DNA of 64,000 nucleotides, taken from JALZKA01 sp963786495 (GTDB lineage Bacteria > Actinomycetota > Thermoleophilia > Solirubrobacterales > 70-9). Below, one piece after another: positions 1 through 8,422 of this stretch (its first letter is position 1; every line of letters starts with the position of its first letter). A program made the translations under genes and the position numbers. The stretch spans positions 1,116,001 through 1,180,000 of the forward strand of contig CAWAZL010000002.1 of NCBI GenBank assembly GCA_963786495.1. The letters run 5' to 3'. The notes under the pieces were generated by a model, which was given only the letters and a program-made list of their open reading frames with translations, was not told the origin of the DNA and searched no databases.

Positions 1-581
1 ACCCCGGCGCCTTTCTTCCCGCCGCCTATCGCTCTATCGAGGAGCTCGAGGGATTCCTGGAGCACCTCGTCTCGGAGGTCCACCACGACGGTCTGCGCGG
101 CGTGGCCGCGGGGCTCGTGCTCGAAGGGCCGCACGCGACGGAGTTCCGCCGCGCGCCCTGCACGCAATGGGGGCACCACGCCTACCTCGGCGGCCTCTTG
201 GAGCACACGGTCGCCGTCGGAACGCTCGTGCTCGAGACCTGCCAGCTCCACCCGCGCCTGAACTCAGACCTCCTGATGGCCGCTGCGCTTGTCCACGACG
301 TCGGCAAGGTCCGCGAGTTCACCTACGGCGCCCAGTTCGGCATGTCCGAGGAGGGCCGCATGCTGGGACACCTCCAGCTTGGCGCAAGCATGGTGGGTTC
401 GGCGGCTCAGGGGATCGACCCGGAGCTCCGTCTCGCGCTTGTGAACTGCGTCCTGAGCCACCACGGCCCGCCCGACGCGGCCCGTGGCCGCGAGCGCTTC
501 GCCACGCCTGAGGCGCTCGCGCTCTTCCGCGTGAACGCCCTCGACGCAGGCGTCAAGGGCGCGCTGGAGTCGGGGCTCTAA
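1..581 (+). CDS. HD-domain nuclease, YhaM-like (5' end outside window)
   Basis: C-terminal part of an HD-superfamily metal-dependent phosphohydrolase; the frame is open from base 3, so the N-terminus lies upstream. The order HHAYLGGLLEHT, then HDVGK, then LSHHG is the arrangement seen in YhaM-type 3'-5' exoribonucleases, where His and Asp bind two metals. In YhaM an OB-fold nucleic-acid-binding domain precedes the HD domain and would be in the missing part. The protein ends ALESGL at a TAA immediately beside the stop codon of the convergent transporter gene. Without the N-terminus another HD hydrolase remains possible. The fold assignment is firm; the substrate is inferred. Confidence 0.75.
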   Translation, partial: PGAFLPAAYRSIEELEGFLEHLVSEVHHDGLRGVAAGLVLEGPHATEFRRAPCTQWGHHAYLGGLLEHTVAVGTLVLETCQLHPRLNSDLLMAAALVHDVGKVREFTYGAQFGMSEEGRMLGHLQLGASMVGSAAQGIDPELRLALVNCVLSHHGPPDAARGRERFATPEALALFRVNALDAGVKGALESGL

Positions 582-953
582 CTAAGCCGGCCGGGTCGAA
601 GCGCGGTGGACCAGCTGCGCCGCGATCGCGATCGCCAGGATCGCAAAGCCGACCTCGAGGGTCCGTTCCGGCACCTCGTTCGAGACGACGACGCCAAGGG
701 CAACCCCGGCGACCGACATGGCGCCGATCACGGCGGCGTCGCCCAGACGCACGTTGCCGTAGCGCCGCTGGCGAATCGTCCCCGCGATCGCGACGATGAC
801 GATCGCGAGGAGGGACGTCGCCTCGGCTTCAACCTGCGACTGGTCCAAGACGATGGCCAGGGCGGGCACAAACAGGATGCCGCCGCCCACCCCGATCATG
901 CCGCCAACGAAGCCGCCGGCGACGCCGAAGAGGATCACGAGAAGGATGTCCAT
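582..953 (-). CDS. TauE/SafE (TSUP) half-transporter, second half
   Basis: Membrane protein of 123 residues with about four hydrophobic segments. It contains FVGGMIGVGGGILFVPAL, the glycine-rich re-entrant signature of the sulfite/organosulfonate exporter family. Family members are usually about 250 residues with two homologous halves on one chain; this is only one half. Its ATG overlaps the stop of the neighbouring half-transporter (TGATG), so the two are probably translationally coupled and assemble as a heterodimer or higher oligomer. The lower-complexity reading that continues upstream in the same frame is a shadow across the other genes. The transported anion cannot be told from the sequence. 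Confidence 0.8.
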   Translation of the reverse strand: MDILLVILFGVAGGFVGGMIGVGGGILFVPALAIVLDQSQVEAEATSLLAIVIVAIAGTIRQRRYGNVRLGDAAVIGAMSVAGVALGVVVSNEVPERTLEVGFAILAIAIAAQLVHRASTRPA

Positions 954-1318
954 CAGATCAAGAGCTCCACTGCCACGGCGACGAGCAGGAGCGCGAAGAG
1001 GTAGGAGACGACCCGCTGCGGCACGCGCTGTTGGACGGCGGTCCCGGCGATCACGCCGCCCACAGCGGGAATGCCGATTGCGAGGCCCTTGACCACGTCC
1101 ACGTTGCCGTATGCGCCCTGCCCCGCAGCGGCCAGCGAGGCGATGATCACGATCGCGGCAAGGCTCGTGCCGGTCGCCTCCCGCTCGCCATAGGCGAACC
1201 ACAAGATCAGGAGGGGAACGATGATCGTGCCACCGCCGACGCCGAAGAGGCCGCTGAAGGCGCCCGCGGCCGTCCCGACGACGGCCAGTTTGAGGACGCG
1301 TTTGGTTTCGTCGGACAC
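953..1318 (-). CDS. TauE/SafE (TSUP) half-transporter, first half
   Basis: Membrane protein of 121 residues if the GTG at 1318 is the start; this gives a short polar N-terminus (VSDETKRVLK) before the first hydrophobic segment. It holds GLFGVGGGTIIVPLLIL, the same signature as its downstream partner, and about four membrane segments. It is read before the 582-953 gene and shares a TGATG junction with it. The pair therefore reproduces a full-length exporter as two genes. No frameshift explains the split, because each half has its own start and a complete four-segment unit. It diverges from the trehalose-phosphatase gene, with 22 bases between the starts. Confidence 0.8.
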   Translation of the reverse strand: MSDETKRVLKLAVVGTAAGAFSGLFGVGGGTIIVPLLILWFAYGEREATGTSLAAIVIIASLAAAGQGAYGNVDVVKGLAIGIPAVGGVIAGTAVQQRVPQRVVSYLFALLLVAVAVELLI

Positions 1319-1340
1319 GCGCGGCGATACTAATCCGCCT

Positions 1341-2144
1341 GTGAGCGATCCCAACGGACACGAAGCGCTGCTCCAGCCGTTTCTGGCTGCCCCCGAGCGC
1401 TGCGCAGTGCTCATGGACGTCGACGGAACGCTCGCACCCATCGTCGACCGGCCCGAGGACGCCGCCGTGCCGCAGGAGACCTCCCGGGTTCTTGCCGGGC
1501 TTGCGGAGCGCTACGCCGTCGTCGCCTGCGTGACGGGACGGCGCGCGCTGGAGGCTCGCCGGATGGTCGGGGTTTCCGAGCTGTTCTACCTCGCAAATCA
1601 GGGGTTCGAGCTCCTGCGGCCGGGCGAGGAGGAGCCACGCCTCGATTCCGCAGCTGCACCTGGAGCCGACCGCGCCAAAAAGTTCCTCGAGGGCCTCGAA
1701 CCCGGAAAGCTCGAGCGGCACGGCGTGCGCATGGAAGACAAGGGCCCGATCCAGGTGCTCCACTGGCGCGGGGCTGCCGACGAGGCGCAGGCAGAAGCCG
1801 TGGCAAGGGCTGTCGCTGAGCTCGCCGTCCACGCCAACCTGATCCCGCTCTGGGGCCGCAAGGTCCTGGACCTGCGCCCGGTTTCCGGCATCGACAAAGG
1901 CACCGCCGTCCACCGCCTCCTGGTCGAGCAAGCCCCGCTTGACGCGGCGATCTTCGCGGGCGACGACCGCACCGACCTCGATGCCTTCCGCGCCTTGAAG
2001 AGGCTGGCCGGGACGTCGCGGCTCCGCACGGCAGTTTGCCTGGGCGTCTTTACCGAGGAGAGCCCGGCCGAGATCGAGACCGAGGCGGACATGGTCGTCA
2101 CCGGCACCGAGGGAGTGCTCGGCGTGCTCAGGGCTCTCGGCTGA
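1341..2144 (+). CDS. otsB: trehalose-6-phosphate phosphatase
   Basis: HAD-superfamily phosphatase of 267 residues that would remove phosphate from trehalose-6-phosphate, the last step of the OtsA/OtsB route. Motif I is MDVDGTLAPIVDRP near residue 25, with the nucleophile Asp in DxDGT. Motif IV is AGDDRTDLDAF near residue 200, the usual OtsB form GDDxTDE/D. Length fits the family. The GTG at 1341 is preferred because further upstream the frame is antisense to the divergent transporter. No otsA lies in the window. The stop overlaps the ATG of the following membrane protein (TGATG), suggesting one transcript. Confidence 0.85.
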   Translation: MSDPNGHEALLQPFLAAPERCAVLMDVDGTLAPIVDRPEDAAVPQETSRVLAGLAERYAVVACVTGRRALEARRMVGVSELFYLANQGFELLRPGEEEPRLDSAAAPGADRAKKFLEGLEPGKLERHGVRMEDKGPIQVLHWRGAADEAQAEAVARAVAELAVHANLIPLWGRKVLDLRPVSGIDKGTAVHRLLVEQAPLDAAIFAGDDRTDLDAFRALKRLAGTSRLRTAVCLGVFTEESPAEIETEADMVVTGTEGVLGVLRALG

Positions 2145-2692
2145 TGCTGTTCTCCGAGCTGCTCCGCCTCACCGTCTTCCTGTTCGCGGGAGTCGCTACC
2201 GCGCTGGGTGCGGTCTCCGTCATCCTGGCGAATCAGGAGCAGCCGTCGGTATTGGCACTTGCGGTCGTGGGCGGGTGGTGGCTCGTAGCGACAGTCCTTG
2301 GGCTTCTGTGGGGGACGACGGAGCGCTCAGCGGAGGCGCTCGCCCCCGCGCTGCGCTCGGCGAAGACCCAGACCACCCTGCCCTCGGAGACCGAGGGGCG
2401 GATCGCCTTCATGCGCCTGTGGCCGATCGGAGCGTTCGCGCTCATCTGTGTGGTGGCAGGAGCGTTCTGGCCGCAGGTGACGGCGATCGGAACGGGCTAC
2501 GCGATCCTCATCGCGCTCTGGTGGCGCCGGCGCGAGGCTGCGGTTCAGGCGATCGAGGACCGCGACGGCGTTCGTTTCCATGTCGAGCCGTCACCGGCGC
2601 ACCGCCCCTTGAAGCTCGTTCGCACGCCGGGTCTCTATCGCGACCGGGCACCGAGCGCAAAGCCTCCTCCTCCGCCGCCGGCTCCGAGCTGA
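2144..2692 (+). CDS. membrane protein of unknown function
   Basis: A 182-residue protein with two N-terminal hydrophobic segments (around residues 8-28 and 38-56), a polar stretch, then two more (around 92-110 and 113-125). A cytoplasmic tail follows, ending in a run of prolines (PPPPPPAPS). I recognise no family. Its start overlaps the otsB stop, so the two are probably co-transcribed. The last 185 bases overlap the 3' end of the convergent MFS gene; one of the two C-terminal tails may be extended by a nearby indel. The fold and membrane placement are visible; the function is not. Confidence 0.6.
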   Translation: MLFSELLRLTVFLFAGVATALGAVSVILANQEQPSVLALAVVGGWWLVATVLGLLWGTTERSAEALAPALRSAKTQTTLPSETEGRIAFMRLWPIGAFALICVVAGAFWPQVTAIGTGYAILIALWWRRREAAVQAIEDRDGVRFHVEPSPAHRPLKLVRTPGLYRDRAPSAKPPPPPPAPS

Positions 2693-3905
2693 CCTCGGGC
2701 ATCCGCAGGCGCTGGAAGGCCCAAGCGGCGCCGGCTCCGGTTGCCAGTGCGGACACACCGGCCAGCGCGAGTGCGACCCGCGGGTCCCAAAGGCCGGAGA
2801 GGGCGCCGACGATCGGGCCACCGATCGGCGTCGAGCCCATGAAGACGATGGAGAACAGGGCCATCACGCGGCCCCGCATGGCGGGCGCGGCGCTCAGCTG
2901 AAGCGTCGAGTTGACGCCCGCGGCGAAGGTGACGCTGGCGGCGCCAAGGGGGACCAGCGCAAAAGCGAGCAGCTCCAGGCTTGGAGCCGCGGTTGCGAGC
3001 AGTGAGAACGCGCCGAAAGCAAGCGCTGAGCCGACGAGCCAGCGCTCGCCGATCCGCTCCCGTGCTCCGATGGCAATCGCGCCCAGCACGGCACCTGCGC
3101 CCATGGCGATCACCAGCGCCGAGTAGCTCTCAGGCCCGCCGTCGAACGACTGCCGCGCGAGCAAGGGGAGGAGGACGTGGAAGTTGAGGCCCAGCGTGCC
3201 GATCACGGCCATCATGGCCACGGGGATCGCCAGCTCGGGCGTCCGAGCGACGTACCGGAAGCCCTCGCGGACCGCCCCGGGCTCGCGGGCGACCAGCTTC
3301 GGCGGCGCAAGCGCTGAGCGGTCGAGTGAGCGAAGCGCCAGGATCATGCCGCCGAAGGACAGCGCGTTCAGGAGGAAGCAGAGCTCGATCGATCCGCCGG
3401 CGATCAGGACGCCTGCCATGGCGGGCCCCGTGATCCGTGACGTGTGGATCAGCACGCTCTGGAGCCCGACCGCGCTCACGACCTTGTCCGTGCCCACGAT
3501 CTCGATCACGAAGGACTGGCGCGCGGGCAGGTCAACCGCCAGGACGATCCCGCGGGCCAGGACCAGCGCCATGACCATCCACGCAGCGACGTTGTCGGTC
3601 ACCGAGAGGCCGAAGAGGATCAGCGGGGGAATCGCCATCAAGGCCTGGGTGAGGATCAGCAGGCGGCGCTTCGGCACCGAGTCGGCCACGAGGCCGCCCC
3701 AAGCGCCAACCAAGAGGATCGGGAGAAACTGAAGGGCGGAGGTGACGCCAACGGCGAGCGCCGAGCCCGTGAGCGTCAGAACGAGCCACATCTCGGCGAC
3801 GATCTGCATCCAGTTGCCGCTGATCGAGACGAGTTGACCGCCGAACCAACGGCGGTAGTTCGGGACCTCGAATGAGCCGACTGTTCGCCTGAGCGCGGCC
3901 GTCAA
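2508..3905 (-). CDS. MFS exporter (EntS/MFS_3-like)
   Basis: Major facilitator protein of 465 residues. It opens with SFEVPNYRRWFGGQLVSISG, typical of the EntS-like exporters that carry drugs or siderophores by proton antiport, and has about 12 hydrophobic segments. The A-loop between segments 2 and 3 is GLVADSVPKRRLL. The last 70 residues are low-complexity and Arg/Pro rich and lie antisense to the 2144-2692 gene, so the tail may be an artefact or a true hydrophilic extension. The start overlaps the stop of the marR gene (ATGA), a normal arrangement for an exporter controlled by its own regulator. Substrate unknown. Confidence 0.85.
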   Translation of the reverse strand: MTAALRRTVGSFEVPNYRRWFGGQLVSISGNWMQIVAEMWLVLTLTGSALAVGVTSALQFLPILLVGAWGGLVADSVPKRRLLILTQALMAIPPLILFGLSVTDNVAAWMVMALVLARGIVLAVDLPARQSFVIEIVGTDKVVSAVGLQSVLIHTSRITGPAMAGVLIAGGSIELCFLLNALSFGGMILALRSLDRSALAPPKLVAREPGAVREGFRYVARTPELAIPVAMMAVIGTLGLNFHVLLPLLARQSFDGGPESYSALVIAMGAGAVLGAIAIGARERIGERWLVGSALAFGAFSLLATAAPSLELLAFALVPLGAASVTFAAGVNSTLQLSAAPAMRGRVMALFSIVFMGSTPIGGPIVGALSGLWDPRVALALAGVSALATGAGAAWAFQRLRMPEVSSEPAAEEEALRSVPGRDRDPACERASRGGAPVTARHGNERRRGPRSPEPQPRAGATRAR

Positions 3906-4351
3906 GACGGATCCTCGAGCATGCGCTCGAGCACTTCCGCAGCACGCTCCAGGGTCTCGACGTCTTCGTCGCCGAGCTTGCGGAGGCGGCGCGAGATATA
4001 AGCGTTCTTGCGCGAGCGGACGCGCTTGATGAGGGCCTTGCCCTCGCGGCTGGTGCTGAGCAAAGAGGCGCGGCCGTCAGAAGGATCCGCGGCGCGCTCG
4101 ATGAGGCCTTCCCTTTCGAGGGCTGCGGCGACACGGGTGGCCGTCGGGCGCTTTACGCGCTCGATGTCGGCGAGCTCCGACGGAGTGAGCGGTCCGCGGT
4201 TCTCGATCGTCGCGAGCGCGGCGATCAAGGTGGGGGAGAGTTCGGCTCCCGCTTCCTGGCGCATGCGCCTTGCCGTGCGCACGATCACAAGACGCAGCCT
4301 TGCCGCCGACTCGGCAATTCGCTCATCTCGCGTGGTGGAAGTAGTTACCAT
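3902..4351 (-). CDS. MarR-family transcriptional regulator
   Basis: A 149-residue winged-helix repressor. The recognition region SELADIERVKRPTATRVAAA is followed by the wing DPSDGRASLLSTSREG, the conserved D-x-R-D/A-x-R segment of MarR proteins. It is the first gene of a two-gene operon with the MFS exporter and overlaps it by 4 nt, so it probably represses its own operon until a ligand binds. A 38-bp palindrome covers its start codon (separate entry). Effector unknown. Confidence 0.9.
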   Translation of the reverse strand: MVTTSTTRDERIAESAARLRLVIVRTARRMRQEAGAELSPTLIAALATIENRGPLTPSELADIERVKRPTATRVAAALEREGLIERAADPSDGRASLLSTSREGKALIKRVRSRKNAYISRRLRKLGDEDVETLERAAEVLERMLEDPS

Positions 4352-4376
4352 CGCTAATTAGCTTAGCAAACTACTT
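4339..4376. promoter_or_regulatory. candidate MarR operator over the marR start codon
   Basis: Two nested inverted repeats share one exact centre at 4357.5. The outer arms are AAGTAGTT (4339-4346) and AACTACTT (4369-4376); the inner one is the perfect decamer GCTAATTAGC (4353-4362). This is an island of A/T in very GC-rich DNA. The marR ATG (4351-4349 on the minus strand) lies inside the palindrome, so a bound dimer would block initiation of the marR-MFS transcript. Binding is inferred from position and symmetry. Confidence 0.6.
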
Positions 4377-4421
4377 GCGCACGACCAGCGGTGATCGTCT
4401 GGCGGGCGTACTGCGGAGCCC

Positions 4422-4471
4422 GAGGGACAGGGCTTCCGCCCTTTCCCTCCGCGGTGGGCTTTGCCCACCGC
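4422..4471 (-). terminator. twin hairpins downstream of polX
   Basis: Two adjacent stem-loops lie just past the PolX coding end. The first pairs 4422-4433 with 4438-4449 (12 positions, one mismatch, TTCC loop). The second pairs GCGGTGGGC (4451-4459) with GCCCACCGC (4463-4471) around a TTT loop, with no mismatch. No T-run follows either stem. They probably end or stabilise the polX transcript before marR, but could be a dispersed palindromic repeat. Confidence 0.45.
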
Positions 4472-4483
4472 CGCGGCGTATTG

Positions 4484-6236
4484 CTAGAGGGTCCGCTTCA
4501 GGAGCTTTTTGAATCGCCCCAGGGCCGGGTGTTGGCGACGTCGGCCGTGCTGTTAGCCAGGCGCGGCGGGCGTTCGCTACCCCGTAGCGCATGTTCGCGA
4601 GCGTCGAGATGCGGTGGGCGTCGGTGTTGAGGCAGATCTTCACGCCGGCATCTGCGGCGAGGCGCGCGTTCTGCTCGGAGAGGTCGCGGCGGTTGGGGTT
4701 GCCGTTGATCTCGATCATCGTGCCGGCGTTTGCTGCCGCCTCGACGACGGCCTCGATGTCGAAGTCGTAGCCCTCTCGGCGCAGGAGCATGCGGCCGGAC
4801 GGGTGGCCCAGGCAGTCGACCAGTGGGTGCTCGACGGCAGCGACCATGCGCTTGGTCATGTTCTCTTTCGTCATCCGGAAGGAGGTGTGGACGGAGGCGA
4901 CGACCCAGTCGAGGCGCTCCAGCAGGGAGTCCTCATAGTCCAGCGAGCCGTCCGTGAGGATGTTCACCTCAGAGCCGGCGAGGACTCGGAAGCGCTTCGA
5001 CGCGATCCGCTCGTTGAGCTCCGCAATCTCATCGATGCGCTCCTCCAGCATCCCTGGAGTCACGTGGTCGCCGAAGCCATGCGAAGCGGAGTGGTCGGTG
5101 ACGGCGAAATAGGAGTAGCCGAGGGAGCGCGCTGCGTCGACCATCTCCTCCAGTTCGTTCTTTCCGTCGGAAAGCGTCGTGTGGGAGTGAAGGTCTCCCT
5201 TGATGTCGTCCTGCGTGACGAGCTTCGGGCAGCTTGTCGTCGCGGGCCGCCTTGATCTCACCGCGCGCCTCGCGGAGCTCCGGCTCGATGTATTTCAGCC
5301 CCAGCCGTTTGTAGACCTCCTCCTCGGTCGCAAAGCTCTCGACCTTGCCGGTCTCGGTGTCCTTGATTCCGTGCTCGGAGACCGAGAGGCCCATCTTCAC
5401 CGCGCGCTCGCGCAGCTCGACGTTGTGGGCGGCCGAGCCCGTGAAGTGCTGCAGAAGGTTGCCGTATGCCTCTGGCGCGACGATCCTCAGGTCGATCGAG
5501 ACGCCGTTCTGGGTGATGATCTTGGCGCCGCCCTGCCCGGGGTTGCCCGGCCGCCGCTGCGAGCGGATGTTCGACGAGCGCGGTCGCGAGCGCCTTCGGG
5601 TCCTTTGCCGTGGCGATCAGATCGACGTCCTTGCAAGTCTCGGCCAAGCGGCGAGCCGAGCCGGCGACCGCGACCGCTTCTGAGTCCGGGTGCTCGAGCA
5701 GGTCTGCGGCCAGCTTCTCGGCGATGGGCAGCACGTCCGAGAGGAGGACCGCGCTCGGCCGGCCCCTCGGCGCCGAGCTTCTCGAGTTGCGCGGCGATGT
5801 TCTCCTCCGCCTTCGGGCCCAGGCCCTTCATCGAGCGGATGCGCTCATCGGCGACCGCTTCGCGCAGATCGTCGATCGAGGCAACGCCGATCTCGTCGAA
5901 GAGGCGGCGCGCGGTCTTGGCTCCGAGGCCGGGGATGCGCGTTACATCGACAAGCGTGGCCGGGAACTTCGCCTTGAGCTTTACGGCCGAGGGGATCGTG
6001 CCCGTGTCCAGGAATGCGGCGATCTTCTCGGCCGAGGTCTTGCCGATGCCCGGAAGCTCGGTTACCTTGCCGGCGCGAGTGAGCTCGGCGATCGAGACCG
6101 GGCACTGGCGCATCGTCTTCGCCGCGTCGCGGTAGGCGTTCACGCGGAAGCGGTCCGCGCCGTCGAGCTCGTAGAGCGTGCCGAGCTCGGAGAACGCTTC
6201 GGCGATCTGAGCGTTGGTCGGGTCCTTGGAAGCCAT
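4484..6236 (-). CDS. polX: DNA polymerase/3'-5' exonuclease PolX (frame interrupted)
   Basis: Family X polymerase of about 580 residues with a C-terminal PHP domain, used in gap-filling repair. In order: an HhH region (TELPGIGKTSAEKIAAFLD, then RIPGLGAKTARRLFDEIG); the polymerase core with VAGSARRLAETCKDVDLI, whose last Asp pair binds metal; TGSAAHNVELRERA; then the PHP domain with KGDLHSHTTLSDGKNE, FAVTDHS and LNTDAHR. The ATG at 6236 (MASKDPTNAQ) is preferred to the one at 6248. The pieces sit in different frames with shifts near 5758, 5540, 5230, 4550 and 4510. Several lie in G or C runs (GGG at about 5550), and the intact C-terminus RFKKLLKRTL ends at TAG 4484. All motifs survive, so indel errors are likelier than decay. 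Confidence 0.8.
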
Positions 6237-6254
6237 GGGCTTTAGCATCGTGAC

Positions 6255-7019
6255 ATGGAGGCCTCGCCGTCCGGGTCCACGGAAGGACTACCCACCACCG
6301 TCGCCCTTGGCGCGTCCGAGGTGTGGGTGGTCATGCCCACCTACAACGAGGTGCTCAACCTCGAATCGATAGTGGAAGCGGCCCGAGAACAGCTCCCTGC
6401 CGGGAGCCGGATCCTCATCGTCGACGACAACTCACCCGATGGGACAGGCCAGCTTGGCGATCGCCTCGCAAGCGAGTCAGACGACCTCGAAGTCCTTCAC
6501 CGCCCGGAGAAGGAGGGCCTCGGCCCGGCCTACATCGCCGGCTTTCACCACGCGCTCAACGCCGGGGCCGGCCTGATCGTTCAGATGGACGCGGACTTCT
6601 CGCACGACCCCGGCGACATCCCACGCTTGATCGAGGCGGCTGAGGGCGCCGACGTTGTGATCGGCTCGCGTTACGTGGAGGGCGGCGGCGTCCCGGACTG
6701 GGGCAAGCGCCGCCGGGTGATGAGTCGGGTCGGCTCCGCGTACGCGCAGGTTGCGCTGGGCCTTCCGTACCGAGACCTGACCGGCGGTTTCAAGGTCATC
6801 CGCCGCGAGGTCCTCGAGTCGATCGACCTCGACGGCACCGCCTCACACGGGTACGCATTCCAGGTCGAGCTGACGTATCGCGCGGCCCGCGCGGGCTTCC
6901 GGATCGAGGAGATACCGATCCAGTTTCGAGACCGTCGCGCGGGGAACTCCAAGATGAATGCGCGGATCGTGCTCGAAGCCGCCATCGGAGTGCCTAGGAT
7001 GCGCTTGCGCCGCCAGTGA
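6255..7019 (+). CDS. polyprenol-phosphate mannosyltransferase (GT2, DPM1-like)
   Basis: A 254-residue GT-A glycosyltransferase that would move a sugar, usually mannose from GDP-mannose, to polyprenol phosphate on the inner membrane face. The pattern is VVMPTYNEVLNLESIV at the nucleotide site, IVDDNSPDGT, then the metal-binding QMDADFSHDP (DxD), followed by GSRYVEGGGVPDWGKRR and LTGGFKVIRRE, all in the order of bacterial Ppm1/DPM1 proteins. No C-terminal membrane segments are present, which fits the soluble DPM1-type enzymes. It diverges from polX. Assignment to mannose rather than glucose is by family resemblance. Confidence 0.85.
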   Translation: MEASPSGSTEGLPTTVALGASEVWVVMPTYNEVLNLESIVEAAREQLPAGSRILIVDDNSPDGTGQLGDRLASESDDLEVLHRPEKEGLGPAYIAGFHHALNAGAGLIVQMDADFSHDPGDIPRLIEAAEGADVVIGSRYVEGGGVPDWGKRRRVMSRVGSAYAQVALGLPYRDLTGGFKVIRREVLESIDLDGTASHGYAFQVELTYRAARAGFRIEEIPIQFRDRRAGNSKMNARIVLEAAIGVPRMRLRRQ

Positions 7020-7107
7020 CGCAAGGGGGGCGAGGTGCCTCACTTCATTTTGTATAGTAAGAGTCAGATCCAGCTGATTCGATCAGCCACCACTACCAGG
7101 AGACCAC

Positions 7108-7437
7108 ATGACCGGCAAGCTGCCTGACGTAACCGACGCCAACTTCCAGAGCGATGTCTTGGATTCGGGCGAGCCCGTTCTCGTCGACTTCTGGGCACCG
7201 TGGTGCGGTCCCTGCCGAGTGGTCCACCCGATCCTCGAAGAGATGTCGAACGAGCGCGATGACGTCCGGATCGTCTCACTGAACATTGACGACAACCAGC
7301 AGACGGCGGCACAGTTCGATGTGCTCTCGATCCCGACACTGATCCTCTTCAAGGACGGCGCCGAGGCGAAGCGGATCGTCGGCGCGAGGCCGAAGCGAAG
7401 CCTCGAAGCCGAGCTGGAGCCGGCGCTGGCGGCATAG
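7108..7437 (+). CDS. trxA: thioredoxin
   Basis: A 109-residue thioredoxin. The active site WAPWCGPCRVVHPIL is near residue 32, and the cis-proline SIPTLILFKDG lies in the second half. It is a cytoplasmic dithiol donor for reductases such as the MsrA encoded at 19.2 kb. An AGGAGA ribosome site sits 5 bases before the ATG. An A/T-rich TATAGT at 7053-7058 could be a -10 element, but I see no good -35. The gene after it starts 8 bases downstream on the same strand. Confidence 0.93.
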   Translation: MTGKLPDVTDANFQSDVLDSGEPVLVDFWAPWCGPCRVVHPILEEMSNERDDVRIVSLNIDDNQQTAAQFDVLSIPTLILFKDGAEAKRIVGARPKRSLEAELEPALAA

Positions 7438-7445
7438 GTAACGCG

Positions 7446-8387
7446 ATGCGCCGTCTCGGGGGAATCGCGTTATGTCTGGCGGTCGTCGGAATTTTGGCGC
7501 TGCCCGGCTTCGCGGGCGCCAAGCCACGAGTCGACGGCGTGTTCGATCTGAGCGGGACGCCGGGCCAGATCACCGAAGACGAGAACGGGGTGATGTGGGT
7601 CCTGCTCTCGGGCAGCTCGCAGAACAACACGCTCGCCCGGATCAAGCCGAACGGCGACGTCAAGGAATACGAGCCCGCGGCGCTCGGGAACGCGGTCGGG
7701 TTGACGCTCGGCAAGGACGGCAACCTCTGGGCAACTAAGAACGGCGGGGTCGTCCGGATCCCTCCAAAGAAGCCCAACGATGCAACGGACTTCAGCATCG
7801 CCGCGATCAATGATCCGCGACGGATCACGCCCGGCCCGCGGGGGCAATTGTGGACCGCAAGCGGTGACACGCTGGTTTCGTTCCGTCCGGGCGACCCCGA
7901 GGATTTCAACGACCGCACAATCAACGGCATGGCGGCGCGCGGCATCGCAGCTACGTCAGATCACGTCTGGATCGCGGACTTCGGGGGACAGCGCATCGTC
8001 CGCGTCGAGCCATCCGGTCCCGTGAAGAAGTTTGATGTCGGGGGCGGCCCTCAAGAGGTCGGAGCCGGCGGCGGAGACCGTGTTCTATACGCGAACCCTG
8101 GCAGCAACCCACAAACGGTCGGCGTGATCGACGGCAACAAGATTCGCAAGACACAGACTCCCGACGCCGATCCGTTCGGGATCACGTTCACAGCCGGCAA
8201 GTGGTGGGTGGCCAACTTCGCTGATCGCAGCCTTTCGATCCTGCCGGCGAAGGGCGGCAAAGCGCAGCGTCTCAAGCTTCCAGCGAATTCGGGGCCGCGC
8301 TGGGTGGCCACGGGGAAGGCGGACACGCTGTGGGTTTCGCTCGAGACTTCTGAGAAGGTCGCCCGGATCACGGGCGTGGGCGACTGA
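7446..8387 (+). CDS. secreted beta-propeller protein (Vgb/NHL-like)
   Basis: A 313-residue protein with a signal peptide (MRRLGGIALC start, cleavage likely after GFAGA). Short repeats follow of the kind GxxGQITEDENGVMWV, GLTLGKDGNLWAT, ITPGPRGQLWTAS and GIAATSDHVWIADF. These repeats (G-x-I/L-x-x-G-x-D/N-G-x-x-W) are typical of virginiamycin B lyase-like and NHL propellers. Family fold is clear, but I see no reason to assign lyase activity; many such proteins are structural or sensing. It begins 8 bases after trxA and may share its transcript. Confidence 0.65.
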   Translation: MRRLGGIALCLAVVGILALPGFAGAKPRVDGVFDLSGTPGQITEDENGVMWVLLSGSSQNNTLARIKPNGDVKEYEPAALGNAVGLTLGKDGNLWATKNGGVVRIPPKKPNDATDFSIAAINDPRRITPGPRGQLWTASGDTLVSFRPGDPEDFNDRTINGMAARGIAATSDHVWIADFGGQRIVRVEPSGPVKKFDVGGGPQEVGAGGGDRVLYANPGSNPQTVGVIDGNKIRKTQTPDADPFGITFTAGKWWVANFADRSLSILPAKGGKAQRLKLPANSGPRWVATGKADTLWVSLETSEKVARITGVGD

Positions 8388-8422
8388 GCGTTACCGTTCC
8401 CGAGCCTCTAAGGTCGTCTCCG

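Noticed and set aside
4484..6236. polX as a true pseudogene
   Set aside because: All catalytic motifs are kept between the shifts and several shifts lie in base runs; error is the simpler cause.
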